The position numbers and the translations under genes were made by a program. Positions 1-11,621 of a stretch of 64,000 bases of DNA are shown one piece after another. The notes beneath the pieces were generated by a model that saw only the letters and a list, made by a program, of their open reading frames with translations, was not told where the DNA came from and did not search any database. The DNA comes from Hexactinellida sp. DTS-2022 (Eukaryota > Porifera > Hexactinellida): the NCBI GenBank assembly GCA_028753945.1, contig JAPNXP010000014.1:4278001-4342000 (forward strand), written 5' to 3'. Each line of letters begins with the position of its first letter. The first letter of the stretch is position 1.

Positions 1-1875
1 TTTATAACTTGGGTAAAGGTGTTGAGAGATGAGTACAATGCTAATGGTGTTAAGTGTTTAGAAAGTAAGTGTACTGATTTTAGTGTTAGAGTTGAAAGTG
101 AATTTAGTGAACCACTTCCTCGTTCTCACGATGTGCCTGATAGTAAAACTGACAACTTTGAAACACAAATGGTGATAGAAAGTTCTGAGATTGAAGTTCT
201 AAGTAGTACGAGCAGTAGTGACTGTGGGGAGTTTTATCTCGAACTGAGTGAGTGGGATAATATTTGTATTACCAATTCTACTGGTAAAACTTCATTGGTT
301 AGTAATTGGACTAATGTTTTTGCTGAAAATTTTAGAGATTTAGCCCCAATGTGTGTTTTGAAGTTTGTAAATTATTGGTTGAAGAAACCTGATAGTCGCA
401 AGGGTAATAGTCCTTTCTTCAGAGCTAGAGCGTATTGTAAGTTTGAAAATTGTCGATCTTATATCTTCTATATTGATGATGCACTAAATTTGGTAGATAA
501 TGACATACTTGTCAAGATTTACTCAGAAGGATATTTGTCACTTCAACACACAGATGGACAGAGTGCACATAGTCGCCATCTTTCTTGCAGTGAGCGTAGT
601 AAAATGGGAGAATTATTAGTTAATAATTCGGTTAGTAAAATTTATAATAAACAGTTTAATAATTCAAGTAATCTTGGTCTCTGTTATGGTAATTTTACTT
701 CTCTTAAATCACAAGATTGTTTGCGGAAAGTTAAAGCTGAATTGAAATCTAAGGAGCGATTTTCTAATTTATATATGGAAGATATAACAGCAACCCAGCA
801 GTATTTCCGTTATCTACTTCCTGAATCCCCCCTACCAGGCTATGTCCAGTATTTCGTACAGGATCCTTTCATTATTCATGTGTATTCTTATAAGCAGCTG
901 GAAATTCTAAAACTAATGAATAGTAAAGATATTGTCTTGAATTTAGATGCGACTGGTTCTCTTATTTCTAAACCCCCTTCCTGTTCTAAGAAAATATATT
1001 ACTATGCCCTTACAATACAACACCCGGAGTTTTCCACTAGTCCCATCCCATTAGCTGAAATGATTAGTAGCGATCATAGCACCGCTGAGATCTCACACTT
1101 CCTGAATAAATGGTGTTTGAGTGTAAAATTATTTAACACAATGGAGTTAAAAATTAAGAAGGTTGAGATAGATTTTAGTTGGGCTATGATGCACAGTACA
1201 TGTTTAGCGTTTAACAAATTTACTATTTTTCATTATCTCCAATATTGTTGGGAATTTATAGCTAATAGTGAGAACTTAGGTGTTATAACAGTCCTCCATC
1301 TCTGCTCGGCTCATATCATGCACAGAATTAGTTATAATTTAAATAAGAAATTCAAATTAGAAAAGGACTTAAAAAGATTAATATTGCATGTATTTGGTCG
1401 TATGGTTAATTGTAAACAAATGGATGAAATTAATCAACTTTTCGGGTTAATTTGTTATATTTTGTGTAGTAAGAAGCAAACTAGTGTTTATTGCACTAAA
1501 TTAAACAAACTAGAAGAATGTATTAGGGCGAAGATTAATGTTAGTAATGATGTTCCCAATGAATTCGAGGATGAGACTGAAGTTAAGAGTAATGCTGTAA
1601 CTTACAGAGAGAAATCCCCTTTTGGCAGACATTTTGAAATGATTTATCGTAATACCTTAGTCTCAATAAGCGAATTCGACAATAATTCGCAACTTGATCC
1701 TAGTGTATCTTATAACCCCCAGAAAGTGGAATTTCTTCTAACGTATTATATGCCATTGTTACCGTTGTGGAGTGGGATAATTTTATGTACAGTTAATTCG
1801 TCAGAGAATGCAACAGACAGTAATGCGATTGTTGAGAATTGGTTCAGAATTGTTAAACACAGCATATTTAATTGA
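1..1875 (+). CDS. MULE-like transposase part of a transposase-OTU fusion, 5' end outside window
   Basis: Open from the window's left edge, so the true start lies upstream; the first GTG at 19 is not a credible start. Numbering from 19, a cysteine/histidine cluster (C140, C145, H184, H187, C190) resembles the FLYWCH/GCM-type DNA-binding zinc fingers of MULE transposases. The catalytic pattern follows: D310 in NLDATG, D385 in EIDFSW, a CxxH pair at C429/H432, and E606 in IVENWF. D-D-CxxH-E is the MULE signature. The frame stops at TGA 1873-1875, yet the same frame stays open for another 1,040 bases and encodes an OTU domain. The stop could be a CGA-to-TGA transition, a readthrough codon or the true end. 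I infer a decaying transposon gene; the family name within MULEs is not certain. Confidence 0.6.
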   Translation, partial: FITWVKVLRDEYNANGVKCLESKCTDFSVRVESEFSEPLPRSHDVPDSKTDNFETQMVIESSEIEVLSSTSSSDCGEFYLELSEWDNICITNSTGKTSLVSNWTNVFAENFRDLAPMCVLKFVNYWLKKPDSRKGNSPFFRARAYCKFENCRSYIFYIDDALNLVDNDILVKIYSEGYLSLQHTDGQSAHSRHLSCSERSKMGELLVNNSVSKIYNKQFNNSSNLGLCYGNFTSLKSQDCLRKVKAELKSKERFSNLYMEDITATQQYFRYLLPESPLPGYVQYFVQDPFIIHVYSYKQLEILKLMNSKDIVLNLDATGSLISKPPSCSKKIYYYALTIQHPEFSTSPIPLAEMISSDHSTAEISHFLNKWCLSVKLFNTMELKIKKVEIDFSWAMMHSTCLAFNKFTIFHYLQYCWEFIANSENLGVITVLHLCSAHIMHRISYNLNKKFKLEKDLKRLILHVFGRMVNCKQMDEINQLFGLICYILCSKKQTSVYCTKLNKLEECIRAKINVSNDVPNEFEDETEVKSNAVTYREKSPFGRHFEMIYRNTLVSISEFDNNSQLDPSVSYNPQKVEFLLTYYMPLLPLWSGIILCTVNSSENATDSNAIVENWFRIVKHSIFN

Positions 1876-2916
1876 GAGACCGGGATACGAGCTGCTGATT
1901 TCATCAGAACAGTTTATAATAACATAGACGATAGGATCGCGGCGTTTAAATTTGCTTTCACTCCACTGGCTCATAAAGTGTTTAAAGTTAAGAAGAGATT
2001 ACGCGTGGAGAATGAGGAGGAGTGCAAAGAGGAGTGGTCTAGAAGTAAGAAGAGTAAATTTAGTTATACTAAACCAACTGTTGATAAAGTTAGTACGATA
2101 TTTAAAAAGTTCAAGTCTAAAAGTTTAAGTAGTAAAAATAAAAGTTTTAATGTAGAAAGTATAAGTAAACGTTCAACAGACAGAGAAGAAGCTACTATTT
2201 GTGAAGAAAATCCAGTAGATGTTACTACAGTTATTAATGATATAGTGCGTGCAAGTGTAGTTGAAATAATTGGTGATTTAGATTTAGTAGAAATGGCTAC
2301 CATGGAATATAAGTTACCGGCATTCCAACCACTTACATATCGGGGACAGATGAAGTTGTGTGAAGATTTACATTTACAGTTGTCGGATTCTACAAATTCC
2401 ATAAGAGATAATATCCCAGGCAATTCTAATTTAAAAGAATATGTTCCTTCGAAGTGTTTGCGAATTCCTGGAGATGGAAATTGTTTATTCGCATCATTGT
2501 CGTACTGGTTGACAGGAAATATTGATGGTTTTAATTTAGTACGGTTGAAAGTTGTAGAGAATATGGTTGGTAAGCTGAAGGATGCATGCAATAAGTTTAT
2601 TGCCAATAAATTTCCTAGGAGTGTAATTAACTATCGTAACGTGGCGGACTATGTAGTGAAATCTAATATGAAGAGGAATTCTACGTGGGGTACTGATGTG
2701 GAGTTATTTGCAACAGCCTTATTATTGCATACGGATATTTGGGTATTTAGTTCAGACATGGGTAACAAGTGGATGGTATTCTCAGGTAGAGGGGCTAAAC
2801 TAATTGATACTTTGGAGTCTCCTCCAGGAAATAATGCAGGCTCTATCTATATTAATCATAATGGAATACATTATGAACCAATATTACGGGTGGATTTAAT
2901 ATCTACGGGCAATTAA
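1876..2916 (+). CDS. OTU-type cysteine protease domain, in frame downstream of the transposase
   Basis: In the same frame as the upstream transposase, separated only by the TGA at 1873-1875. Numbering from the GTG at 1978, a Lys/Ser-rich basic stretch (residues 1-60) precedes the OTU fold. The nucleophile motif is PGDGNC with D166 and C169 (TGT at 2482-2484), and the C-terminal histidine is H298 in GIHYEP, so the Asp/Cys/His triad looks complete. OTU domains cleave ubiquitin or act as processing proteases; known transposon copies are of unknown role. The stretch between stop and OTU has no stop codon and reads like transposase C-terminus, which argues that this was one polypeptide. It could alternatively be a separate short ORF, but no good ATG start precedes the conserved part. 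Confidence 0.6.
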   Translation, partial: ETGIRAADFIRTVYNNIDDRIAAFKFAFTPLAHKVFKVKKRLRVENEEECKEEWSRSKKSKFSYTKPTVDKVSTIFKKFKSKSLSSKNKSFNVESISKRSTDREEATICEENPVDVTTVINDIVRASVVEIIGDLDLVEMATMEYKLPAFQPLTYRGQMKLCEDLHLQLSDSTNSIRDNIPGNSNLKEYVPSKCLRIPGDGNCLFASLSYWLTGNIDGFNLVRLKVVENMVGKLKDACNKFIANKFPRSVINYRNVADYVVKSNMKRNSTWGTDVELFATALLLHTDIWVFSSDMGNKWMVFSGRGAKLIDTLESPPGNNAGSIYINHNGIHYEPILRVDLISTGN

Positions 2917-3990
2917 TGAATTCACTGATTACCTCGTAGTCGTAGATATTAATTAATTAAAACTATATACGTAATTAGAAAACCAAAGGATTCCCTTTAT
3001 TAGTTAATGATTAATTGTCTTATGCGGAATGTTATCCAGGTTTAGAAGTGATCCTATTAATTACATCAATAGAAGCAAAGAAGAATAAAATTATTTCGGG
3101 CTCTTATAGCGCAAAAATTGCGATTCTCATGTCTACAGGCTACAGCCACCTTCTCTACTTAAATAGTAAAGATTTTCAACAACTTTTATGTTGGACAGTG
3201 TGACAAAGCGGTGTGTGATCCGCGAGAGCTTATGGTCAGTCACTCCCAGGACTAGGCGCTGCTGGAGCTGTTAGACAGCGAGAGAGAGCAGGCCTAGGTG
3301 TGTCGCGACGATGGAAGAAGTACCATCTGGACGAGGTCGGACACTGCGGTCGCAGTGAGCGTACCGAGGGTAGAGGACTGGACCGTCCTCCTGATGAGGC
3401 CTATGGAGGGCCGAAATCCTAGAGTGGTGGCGACACCACTTGGACCACTTGAGCTGTCAATGGTGGCAGCTTGATACAGAAAGGTCCCAAAGCTTCTCAT
3501 GACAACAGTTATAAAGTGGTAAGTTATATTCTTAAATGTACATGTGGATGATTTATAAATATTTGTGTAAAGATTTATTCTATAGTTCTTTATAAGAAGG
3601 CAAATACAAAAAGGAATTGATCTATCCCAAAGCAGTCGGAATTGATATACAGTAGTCTCCCAAAACGGACACTCCGAGGAGCGGACAACACATTTAAAAC
3701 GGACAAACCTCCTGGAACGGAATGAATTTACCATGCATGTAATTAATACTTCAGCCGTCTCCGAGAAGTGGACATCTCCAGAGTCCAAAGAACAAACAAA
3801 GGCCATGTCCCCAACGTGTCCGTTATTCGGAGACTCCACGGTAAACCACATTATTTTAATGAGATACCTGGATACCATTCTCTCTTCTTGGAATTGGATA
3901 AGTAAGATCAATCCAAAAAGCAGTGGGAATTGATACAAGCACACATTGTGGATGCCATTCTTCTTGCATTTGTTAATACTAATTATATAA
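2917..3990. other. Intergenic stretch without gene: GC-richer block and pogo-like remnant
   Basis: No convincing coding region. About 3200-3490 is clearly GC-richer than its surroundings and holds the ribozyme candidate listed separately. From about 3653 a sequence beginning CAGTAGTCTCCCAAAACGG, with repeated CTCCGAGAAG-type words up to about 3830, looks like an eroded relative of the TA-flanked CAGGTAAACCTCCC elements elsewhere in the window; its right end is not clear. Confidence 0.4.
3364..3422 (+). ncRNA. Candidate hammerhead ribozyme (type III topology)
   Basis: All core positions of the hammerhead fold can be read: cleavage triplet GTA at 3370-3372; stem I GAGGAC/GTCCTC (3373-3378 with 3385-3390) closed by a 6-nt loop; invariant CTGATGA at 3391-3397; stem II GGCC/GGCC (3398-3401 with 3409-3412) closed by a 7-nt loop; GAAA at 3413-3416. 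Stem III is open and pairs about 3367-3371 with 3416-3420 (five pairs, one G-U), then weakens. The order III-I-II is type III. Animal hammerheads are mostly type I and tied to retroelements, so this would be unusual. The core match is strong; stem III is short, so chance cannot be excluded. Confidence 0.55.
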
Positions 3991-4300
3991 TTACTGTGCC
4001 GACTATACTATAGTATAGTGGCCCAGTTCTAATCTTAGTGCTTTGGTTTGTTGTTATTACTGTGCCGACTATACTATAGTATAGTGGCCCAGTATTGGAA
4101 TCACTGCCTTTATTACTGTGCCGACTATACTATAGTATAGTGGCCCAGTTCTAATCTTACTGCCTTGGTTATTATTACTGTGCCGACTATACTATAGTAT
4201 AGTGGCCCAGTATTGGAATCACTGCCTTTATTATTTTTATTATTTTTACTGTGCCGACTATACTATAGTATAGTGGCCCAGTATTGGAATCACTGCCTTT
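3991..4300 (+). repeat. Array of five ~35 bp palindromes with short linkers
   Basis: Five copies of an imperfect palindrome that opens ACTGTGCC, has the core CTATACTATAGTATAG and closes GGCCCAGT. Copies are separated by two linker types (containing ATTGGAATCACTGCC or TTCTAATCTTA) and TTATT runs. The array directly precedes the head of the first large array unit. Confidence 0.9.
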
Positions 4301-4321
4301 ATTATTTTTATTATTATTTTT

Positions 4322-5155
4322 TTTTTCTCCGTAGACGGTGCCCTGGCCAGAGCTTTATAGTTGATGGGCTAAAACTTGGCATGTAGGTGCGGTTGGACCG
4401 TGTAATTTGCACCTGGGGTTACGATTTTTGATTAACAAATTTTGGACACATCTTTAACACCTTTCAAAATTTGTCTGGTCCATAACTCAAAATATGTTTT
4501 ACTAACCCCGCAAATTTTATTTCACATTTGGATTCACCATAAAATTCTGCGTCTTATGGGAGAAGAAACTTTTCAATAAAGGGGTCAATTTCTGCCAATA
4601 AATGGGGGTTGAAATTTCTTTGTTTACTCACACTTCAATTTCAATAAAACTGTGAAATCTAATTCCATTGTTTCAACTTGTAATAAATATATTGATTTAA
4701 CTTGTTAAATCTTTCACTAATGTTTCAACTTGAGATAATTTAATTGATTCAACTTATAAATTCCAGCTGGCTTCTATTCAATTGTAGTATTACTATACAA
4801 TGGATTAAATAAAATATAATAATATAAGGAATTTGTTGACTAAACTCAAATCACCGTGGATAACATTGCTAAAAAAAATAACTAATAATATAATTTATTA
4901 TCAATACAAAATGAATGAATGGCATTAAACTCAAGATGGTTTATGATAGAAACAAACTCAAATTTATCTACCGTTCCTTGTGACTCGGATCAAATAACAA
5001 ATGCTTCTTCACACCTTGGGCGTTGATGACTTGGCGAAAAAAAATCCAAAATTGGAGCCTGCGCCGACAGCATGTTTCTTTGGAGGCACTATCAATAAAC
5101 AACACAAAAATATAGTGCCACCAAAGGAACATGCGTCGGCACAGGCTGCAATTTT
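4322..5155 (+). repeat. Array unit 1, family A with terminal hairpin
   Basis: Starts with the family A head (CTCCGTAGACGGTGCCCTGG), continues through an AT-rich body with repeated words TTGTTTCAACTTGTAATAA and TTGATTTAACTTG, and ends in a hairpin at 5043-5155 whose arms carry CCAAAATTG...GGCACTAT and its complement. Repeats head to tail with the next unit at a period of about 837 bp. No coding potential that I credit. Confidence 0.85.
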
Positions 5156-5157
5156 GT

Positions 5158-6001
5158 TTTTTTCTCCGTAGACGGTGCCCTGGCCAGAGCTTAATTGTTG
5201 ATGGGCTGAAACTTGGCATGTAGGTGCGATGGGACCGTCTAATTTGCACCTGGGGTTACGAATTTTGATTAACGAATTTTTGACACATCTTTAACACCTT
5301 TCAAAATTTGTCTGGTCCATAACTCAAAATATGTTTTACTAAACCCCCAAATTTTATTTCACATTTGGATTCACCATAAAATTCTCCTTCTGATGGGAGA
5401 GGAATATTTTCAAAAATATGTTTAATTTCTGCCATAAATGGGGTTTTAAATTTCTTTGTTTACTCACACTTCAATTTCAGTAAAAGTGTTAAATCTAATT
5501 CTATTGTTTCAACTTGTAATAATTATATTGATTTAACTTGTTAAATCTTACTCTATTGTTTCAACTTGAGATAAATATATTGATTCAACTTATAAATTCC
5601 AGCTGTCTTCTATTTAATTTTAGTATTACTATACAATTGATTAAATTAAATAATATAATATAAGGAATTTGTTGACTCAACTCAACCAACCATGGATAAC
5701 ATTGCTAAAATAAATAACTAATAATATAATTTATTATCAATACATAATGAATGAATGGCATTAAACACAAGATGGTTTATGATAGAAACGAACTTCAAAT
5801 TTATCTACCTTTCCTTGTGACTCCGACCAATTAACAAATGGTTCTTGACGCCTTGAGGCGCTGATGACTGGGCAAAAAAAAATCCAAAATTGCAGCCTGC
5901 GCCGAGAGCATGTTCCTTTGGAGGCACTATCAATAGACAACCAACAAAATATAGTGCCACCAAAGGAACATGCGTCGGCACAGGCTGCAATTTTGGATTT
6001 T
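5158..6001 (+). repeat. Array unit 2, family A with terminal hairpin
   Basis: Second head-to-tail copy of unit A. Hairpin at 5880-6001: about 50 bp arms and a ~20 nt loop. Confidence 0.85.
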
Positions 6002-6003
6002 TT

Positions 6004-6060
6004 ATTACTGTGCCGACTATACTATAGTATAGTGGCCCAGTATTGGTCTTAGTGCTTTGG
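6004..6060 (+). repeat. Single copy of the ~35 bp palindrome at a unit junction
   Basis: One copy (ACTGTGCC to GGCCCAGT) plus an ATTGGTCTTAGTGCTTTGG linker, between the hairpin of unit 2 and the head of unit 3. Confidence 0.85.
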
Positions 6061-6065
6061 TTATT

Positions 6066-7264
6066 ATTATTGGTCCGTAGATCCTCCACAGAACAGAGTT
6101 TTAGTAACTAAGAACTGAAATTTTCAGGATATGTGTCTCATGAGTTACAGATGTGCACCTGGGGTCACGATTTTTTATTACATTTTTTTGGACACATTTT
6201 TGCACCTGTTTAATATTGGAAAAATAACATTAAATAGTGCGAGAATATTTAATTTATATGCATTCGATAGAGAATTAAATTCTACACCTTTTCACAGTGC
6301 ACGAATTTTCAAATTGCGCTTCGTTTGTGCCACAATTGAGTTGCAAAATCCCTTTGTTTACTAACACTTCAGTTCAATTGAAGTGTTAAATCTAATTCTA
6401 TTGTTTCAACTCGTTATTATTATATTGATTCAACTTGTGAGATCGAGTAGGCTTCTATTTTCTAATAGAAAACTAAGATTCTACATTCCATAACAACGAC
6501 AGATTATGTGATTATATTTATTTCTCCGTGAATATTCTTGCACAATGGATACATGACATATTTAATTATAATTAATTCGTTCTGTGTTTAACTTATAGAG
6601 ACGGTTCCAATTAGATTATTGGGGTTATCGAGTGCGCTGAATTCAATTATTATAATGAAATGAAATTAAAATTAATAATAATTGCAAATAATTGAACTTC
6701 ATTTATTTTGATATACATAATATTGGTGTTAAATTATTAATAAATTAATTAAATATTTATACTAATTAGCTAAATTTCATTAATCTCAGAAATTATATCA
6801 GATATAAACAAACTTTCAATTTATCAATTGGTCCTTATGGCACGTACCACCTATACAAGTGGGTCTTGACACCTTGAGGTGATGATGACATCGTTAAAAA
6901 AATGTGTTTTTTCAATTTTGTTAATTAAATAATTCGCATGGGTTGGTTGGAGTTGGGTGAATACCCAACACGCACTTTAAAAATGCTGAGTCATCACAGA
7001 TTATATTCTACTGAAACTTGAATATCTTTGAAACGAAGTGAGCAAAATGGAAACTTCCACCACTCAAAGGGTGGTAGCCTTCTGAAACACCTTTCTGAAA
7101 TAATTTAACACCTTTATAGTGATGATGACTTGGTGGAAAAAAAATCCAAAATTGCAGCCTGTGCCGACAGCATGTTCCATTGGAGGCACTATCAATAGAC
7201 CACCACCAAAATATAGTGCCACCAAATGAACATGCGTCGGCACAGGCTGCAATTTTGGATTTTT
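6066..7264 (+). repeat. Array unit 3, family B with terminal hairpin
   Basis: Family B head (GTCCGTAGATCCTCCACAG), diverged from but alignable with the A head through the shared GCACCTGGGGT(T/C)ACGATTTTT block. Longer tail than A (about 1.07 kb before the hairpin). Hairpin 7142-7264. Confidence 0.85.
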
Positions 7265-8458
7265 ATTATTATTAGTCCGTAGATCGTCCACAGAACAGAG
7301 TTTTGTAAACTAAGAGCACAAATTTTTACGATATGTGTCTCATGGGTTACAGATGTGCACCTGGGGTCACGATTTTTGATTAAGAATTTTTGGACACATT
7401 TTTACACCTGTTTAATGTTAGAAAAAGAACAATAAATAGTGCGCGAATAACTAATTTATATGCATTCGATAGAGAATTAAATTCTACACCTTTTCACAGT
7501 GCACGAATTTTTAAATTGGGTTTCGTTTGTGCCACAATTGAGTTGCAAATTCCCTTTGTTTACTAACAAATGAAAGTGTTAAATCTAATTCTATTGTTTC
7601 AACTTGTGATAATTATATTGATTCAACTTGTGAGATCGAGTAGGCTTCTATTTTCTAATTGAAAACTAAGATTATATATTTCATAACAACGACAGATTAT
7701 GTGATTATATTTATTTCTGCGAGAATATTAATGCAATGTTAATATACTGACGTAATTAATTATAATTAATTCAGTCAGTATATGACTTATATAGATGCAT
7801 CCAATTTGTTTATTAGGAGTTATCGAGTGTGCGGAATTGAAATTTGATAGCCAAATTAATTAATTAATTATTTATTACAAAATAATTTAACTTAATAATT
7901 GTAAGTTGACATTGAAATTGGTGTTATATTATAAATAATATTAATAATTATTTTCACTAATTAATTAAATATCATAAATCTCAGAGATTATAGTTGATAG
8001 AAACAAATTTCAAATTTATCAATTGATCCTTATGCCACCAAACACCTCTACAAATGGGTCTTGACACCTTGAGGTGATGATGACATCTTTAAAAAAATGT
8101 GTTTTCACAATTTTGTGAATTATATAGTTAAAATGGGTCGGTTGGTTTTGGGTGATCACGCAACACGCACATAAAAAATGCTGAGTCATCACTTATTATA
8201 TTCTACTGAAAATTGAATATCTTTGAAATGAAGCAAGCTAAAACGAAACTTCCAACTCACTAAGGGTCGTTGCCTTTTGAAACACCTTTCTGAAATAATT
8301 TAACACCTTCATACTGATGATGACTTGGCGGAAAAAAAATCCAAAATTGCAGCCTGTGCTGACAGCATGTCCCTTTGGAGGCACTATCAATAAACCACCG
8401 TACAAATATAGTGCCACCAAAGGAACATGCGTCGGCACAGCTGCAATTTTGGATTTTT
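7265..8458 (+). repeat. Array unit 4, family B with terminal hairpin
   Basis: Second B copy, head to tail with unit 3; hairpin 8337-8458. Confidence 0.85.
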
Positions 8459-8467
8459 TATTATTAT

Positions 8468-8587
8468 TACTGTGCCGACTATACTATAGTATAGTGGCCC
8501 AGTATTAGAATCACTGCCTTTATTTTTATTATTACTGTGCCGACTATACTATAGTATAGTGGCCCAGTATTGGAATCACTGCCTTTA
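8468..8587 (+). repeat. Two copies of the ~35 bp palindrome at a unit junction
   Basis: Two copies with the ATT(A/G)GAATCACTGCC linker, between the hairpin of unit 4 and the head of unit 5. Confidence 0.9.
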
Positions 8588-8604
8588 TTTTTATTATTTT
8601 TATT

Positions 8605-10204
8605 TTTTCTCCGTAGACGGTGCCCCTGCCACACCTTTATACATTGAGGGCTTAAATTTGGCATGTAGGTGCGATGGGACCGTCTAATTTGCACCTGGGG
8701 TTACGATTTTTGATTAACAAATTTTGGACACATTTTTAACACCTTTCAAAATTTGTCTGGTCCATAACTTGAAAATTGTTTTACTAAACCCCCAAATTTT
8801 ATTTCACATTTGGATTCGCCATAAAATTCTGCGTCTGATGGGAGAAAAAATATTTCAATAAAGGGGTCAATTTCTGCCATAAATGGGGGTTGAAATTTCT
8901 TTGTTTACTCACACTTCAATTTCAGTAAAACTGTGAAATCTAATTCCATTGTTTCAACTTGTAATAATTATATTGATTTAACTTGTTAAATCCTACTCTA
9001 GTGATTCAACTTGCGATAATTATATTGATTTAACTTATAAATTCCAGCTGGCTTCTATTTATTGTAGTATTACTATACAATGGATTAAATAAAATATTAT
9101 AATATAAGGAATTTGTTGACTTTACTCAACTCACCGTGGATAACATTGCTAAAATAAATAACTAATAATTTAATTTATTATCAATAAGTAATGAATGGCA
9201 TTAAACTAAAGATGGTTTATGATAGAACCGTTAACATTTTACATTCCACAACAACGACAGATAAAGTGATTATATTTATTTCGCGAGAATATTCTTGCAC
9301 AATTAATGTACTGACGTAATTTATTATAATTAATTCCTTTTGTATTTAACTTATAGACGGTTCCAATTGGATTATTGGGGTTATCGAAGTGCGCTGAATT
9401 CAAATATGATAGTGAAATTCGATTTAAATTAATAATACAGGTAAACCTCCCAAAGCGGCACCTCCGAGTAGCGGCAACCTCCGAGAAGCGGCACAAAATC
9501 ATTCTCCCGATGTGTGCCGCTATGGGAGTTTTACCTTACGAGCAACCTCCCAAAGCGGCAACCTCCGAGAAGAGGCACAAAATCATTCTCCCGATGGGTG
9601 CCGCTTTGGGAGGTTTACCTGTAAGTGCAAATAATTGAACTTTATTTATTTTGCTGTACATAATAATGATGTTAAATTATTAATTTATTAATTAAATATT
9701 TATACTAATTAGCTAAATTTCATTAATCTCAGAGATGATACAAGATAGAAACAAACTTTCAATTTATCAATTGGTCCTTATGCCACGTACCACCTATACA
9801 AGTGAGTCTTGACACCATGAGGTGATGATGACATCGTCAAAAAAATGTATTTTTACAATTTTGTGAATTCGATATTTAAAATGGGTTATTTGAAGTTGGG
9901 TGAAGACCCAACACTCACATAAAAATGCTGAGTCATCAGCTATTATATTCTACTCAAACTTGAATATCTCTAAAATGAAGTGAACTAAATGGAAACTTCC
10001 GCCACTCTAAGGGTCGATGCCTTCTGTAACACCTTTTGATATATTTTAACACCTTCATAGTGATGATGACATGGCGAAAAAAAATCCAAAATTGCAGCTG
10101 TGCTGACAGCATGTTCCATTGGAGGCACTATCAATAAACCACCAACAAAATATAGTGCCACCAAAGGAATATGCGTCGGCACAGGCTGCAATTTTGGATT
10201 TTTT
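8605..10204 (+). repeat. Array unit 5, A/B recombinant with nested MITE
   Basis: A-type sequence up to about 9228, then an abrupt switch at GATAGAACCGTTAACATT into the B tail. Carries the TA-flanked element at 9438-9621. Hairpin 10081-10204. Confidence 0.85.
9438..9621. mobile_element. 184 bp TA-flanked MITE (pogo/Tc1-like termini)
   Basis: Terminal inverted repeats begin CAGGTAAACCTCCCAAAGCG and the element is flanked by TA on both sides. The sister unit 6 has the uninterrupted site near 11036 (AATAATAAGTGCAAAT), which proves insertion and a TA target duplication. Interior is a mosaic of CCTCCGAGAAGCGGCA-type repeats. Confidence 0.9.
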
Positions 10205-11620
10205 TTTTTCTTTCTCCGTAGACGGTGCCCTGGCCAGAGCTTAATTGTTGATGGGCTGAAACTTGGCATGTAGGTGCGATGGGACCGTCTAATTTGCACC
10301 TGGGGTTACGATTTTTCGTTAACAAATTTTTGACACATCTTTAACACCATTAAAAATTTGTCTGGTCCATAACTCAAAATATGTTTTACTAAACCCCCAA
10401 ATTTTATTTCATATTTGGATTCGTCATAAAATTCTGCGTCTGATGGGAGAATAAATTTTCCAATAAAGGGGTCAATTTCTGCCATAAATGGGGGTTGAAA
10501 TTTCTTTGTTTACTCACACTTCAATTTCAGTAAAGTGTTAAATCTAATTCTATTGTTTCAACTTGTAATAATTATATTGATTTAACTTTTTAAATCCTAC
10601 TCTAGTGATTCAACTTGCGATAATTATATTGATTTAACTTATAAATTCCAGCTGGCTTCTATTTAATTCTAGCATTACTATACAATGGATTAAATTAAAT
10701 TAATTTATATAAGGAATTTGTTGACTTTACTCAACTCACCGTGGATAACATTGCTAAAATAAATAACTAATAATTTAATTTATTATCAATAAGTAATGAA
10801 TGGCATTAAACTAAAGATGGTTTATGATAGAACCGTTAACATTTTACATTCCACAACAACGACAGATAAAGTGATTATATTTATTTCGCGAGAATATTCT
10901 TGCACAATTAATGTACTGACGTAATTTATTATAATTAATTCCTTTTGTATTTAACTTATAGACGGTTCCAATTGGATTATTGGGACTATCGAGTGCGCTG
11001 AATTCAAATATGATAGTAAAATTCGATTTAAATTAATAATAAGTGCAAATAATTGAACTTTATTTATTTTGCTGTACATAATAATGATGTTAAATTATTA
11101 ATTTATTAATTAAATATTTATACTAATTAGCTAAATTTCATTAATCTCAGAGATGATACAAGATAGAAACAAACTTTCAATTTATCAATTGGTCCTTATG
11201 CCACGTACCACCTATACAAGTGAGTCTTGACACCTTGAGGTGATGATGACATCGTCAAAAAATTGTATTTTTACAATTTTGTGAATTCGATATTTAAAAT
11301 GGGTTATTTGAAGTTGGGTGAAGACCCAACACTCACATAAAAAATGCTGAGTCATCAGCTATTATATTCTACTCAAACTTGAATATCTCTAAAATGAAGT
11401 GAACTAAATGGAAACTTCCGCCGCTCTAAGGGTCGATGCCTTCTGTAACACCTTTTGATATATTTTAACACCTTCATAGTGATGATGACATGGCGAAAAA
11501 AAATCCAAAATTGCAGCTGTGCTGACAGCATGTCCCATTGGAGGCACTATCAATAAACCACCACCAAAATATAGTGCCACCAAAGGAACATGCGTCGGCA
11601 CAGCTGCAATTTTGGATTTT
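10205..11620 (+). repeat. Array unit 6, A/B recombinant with terminal hairpin
   Basis: Same A-to-B junction as unit 5 (at about 10832) but without the nested MITE. Hairpin 11501-11620. Confidence 0.85.
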
Positions 11621-11621
11621 A

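Noticed and set aside
2064..2606. 180-codon minus-strand ORF
   Set aside because: Antisense shadow of the OTU-encoding frame.
3294..3944. 216-codon ORF on the minus strand over the ribozyme candidate
   Set aside because: Crosses a GC-rich block and an eroded MITE with no recognisable domain.
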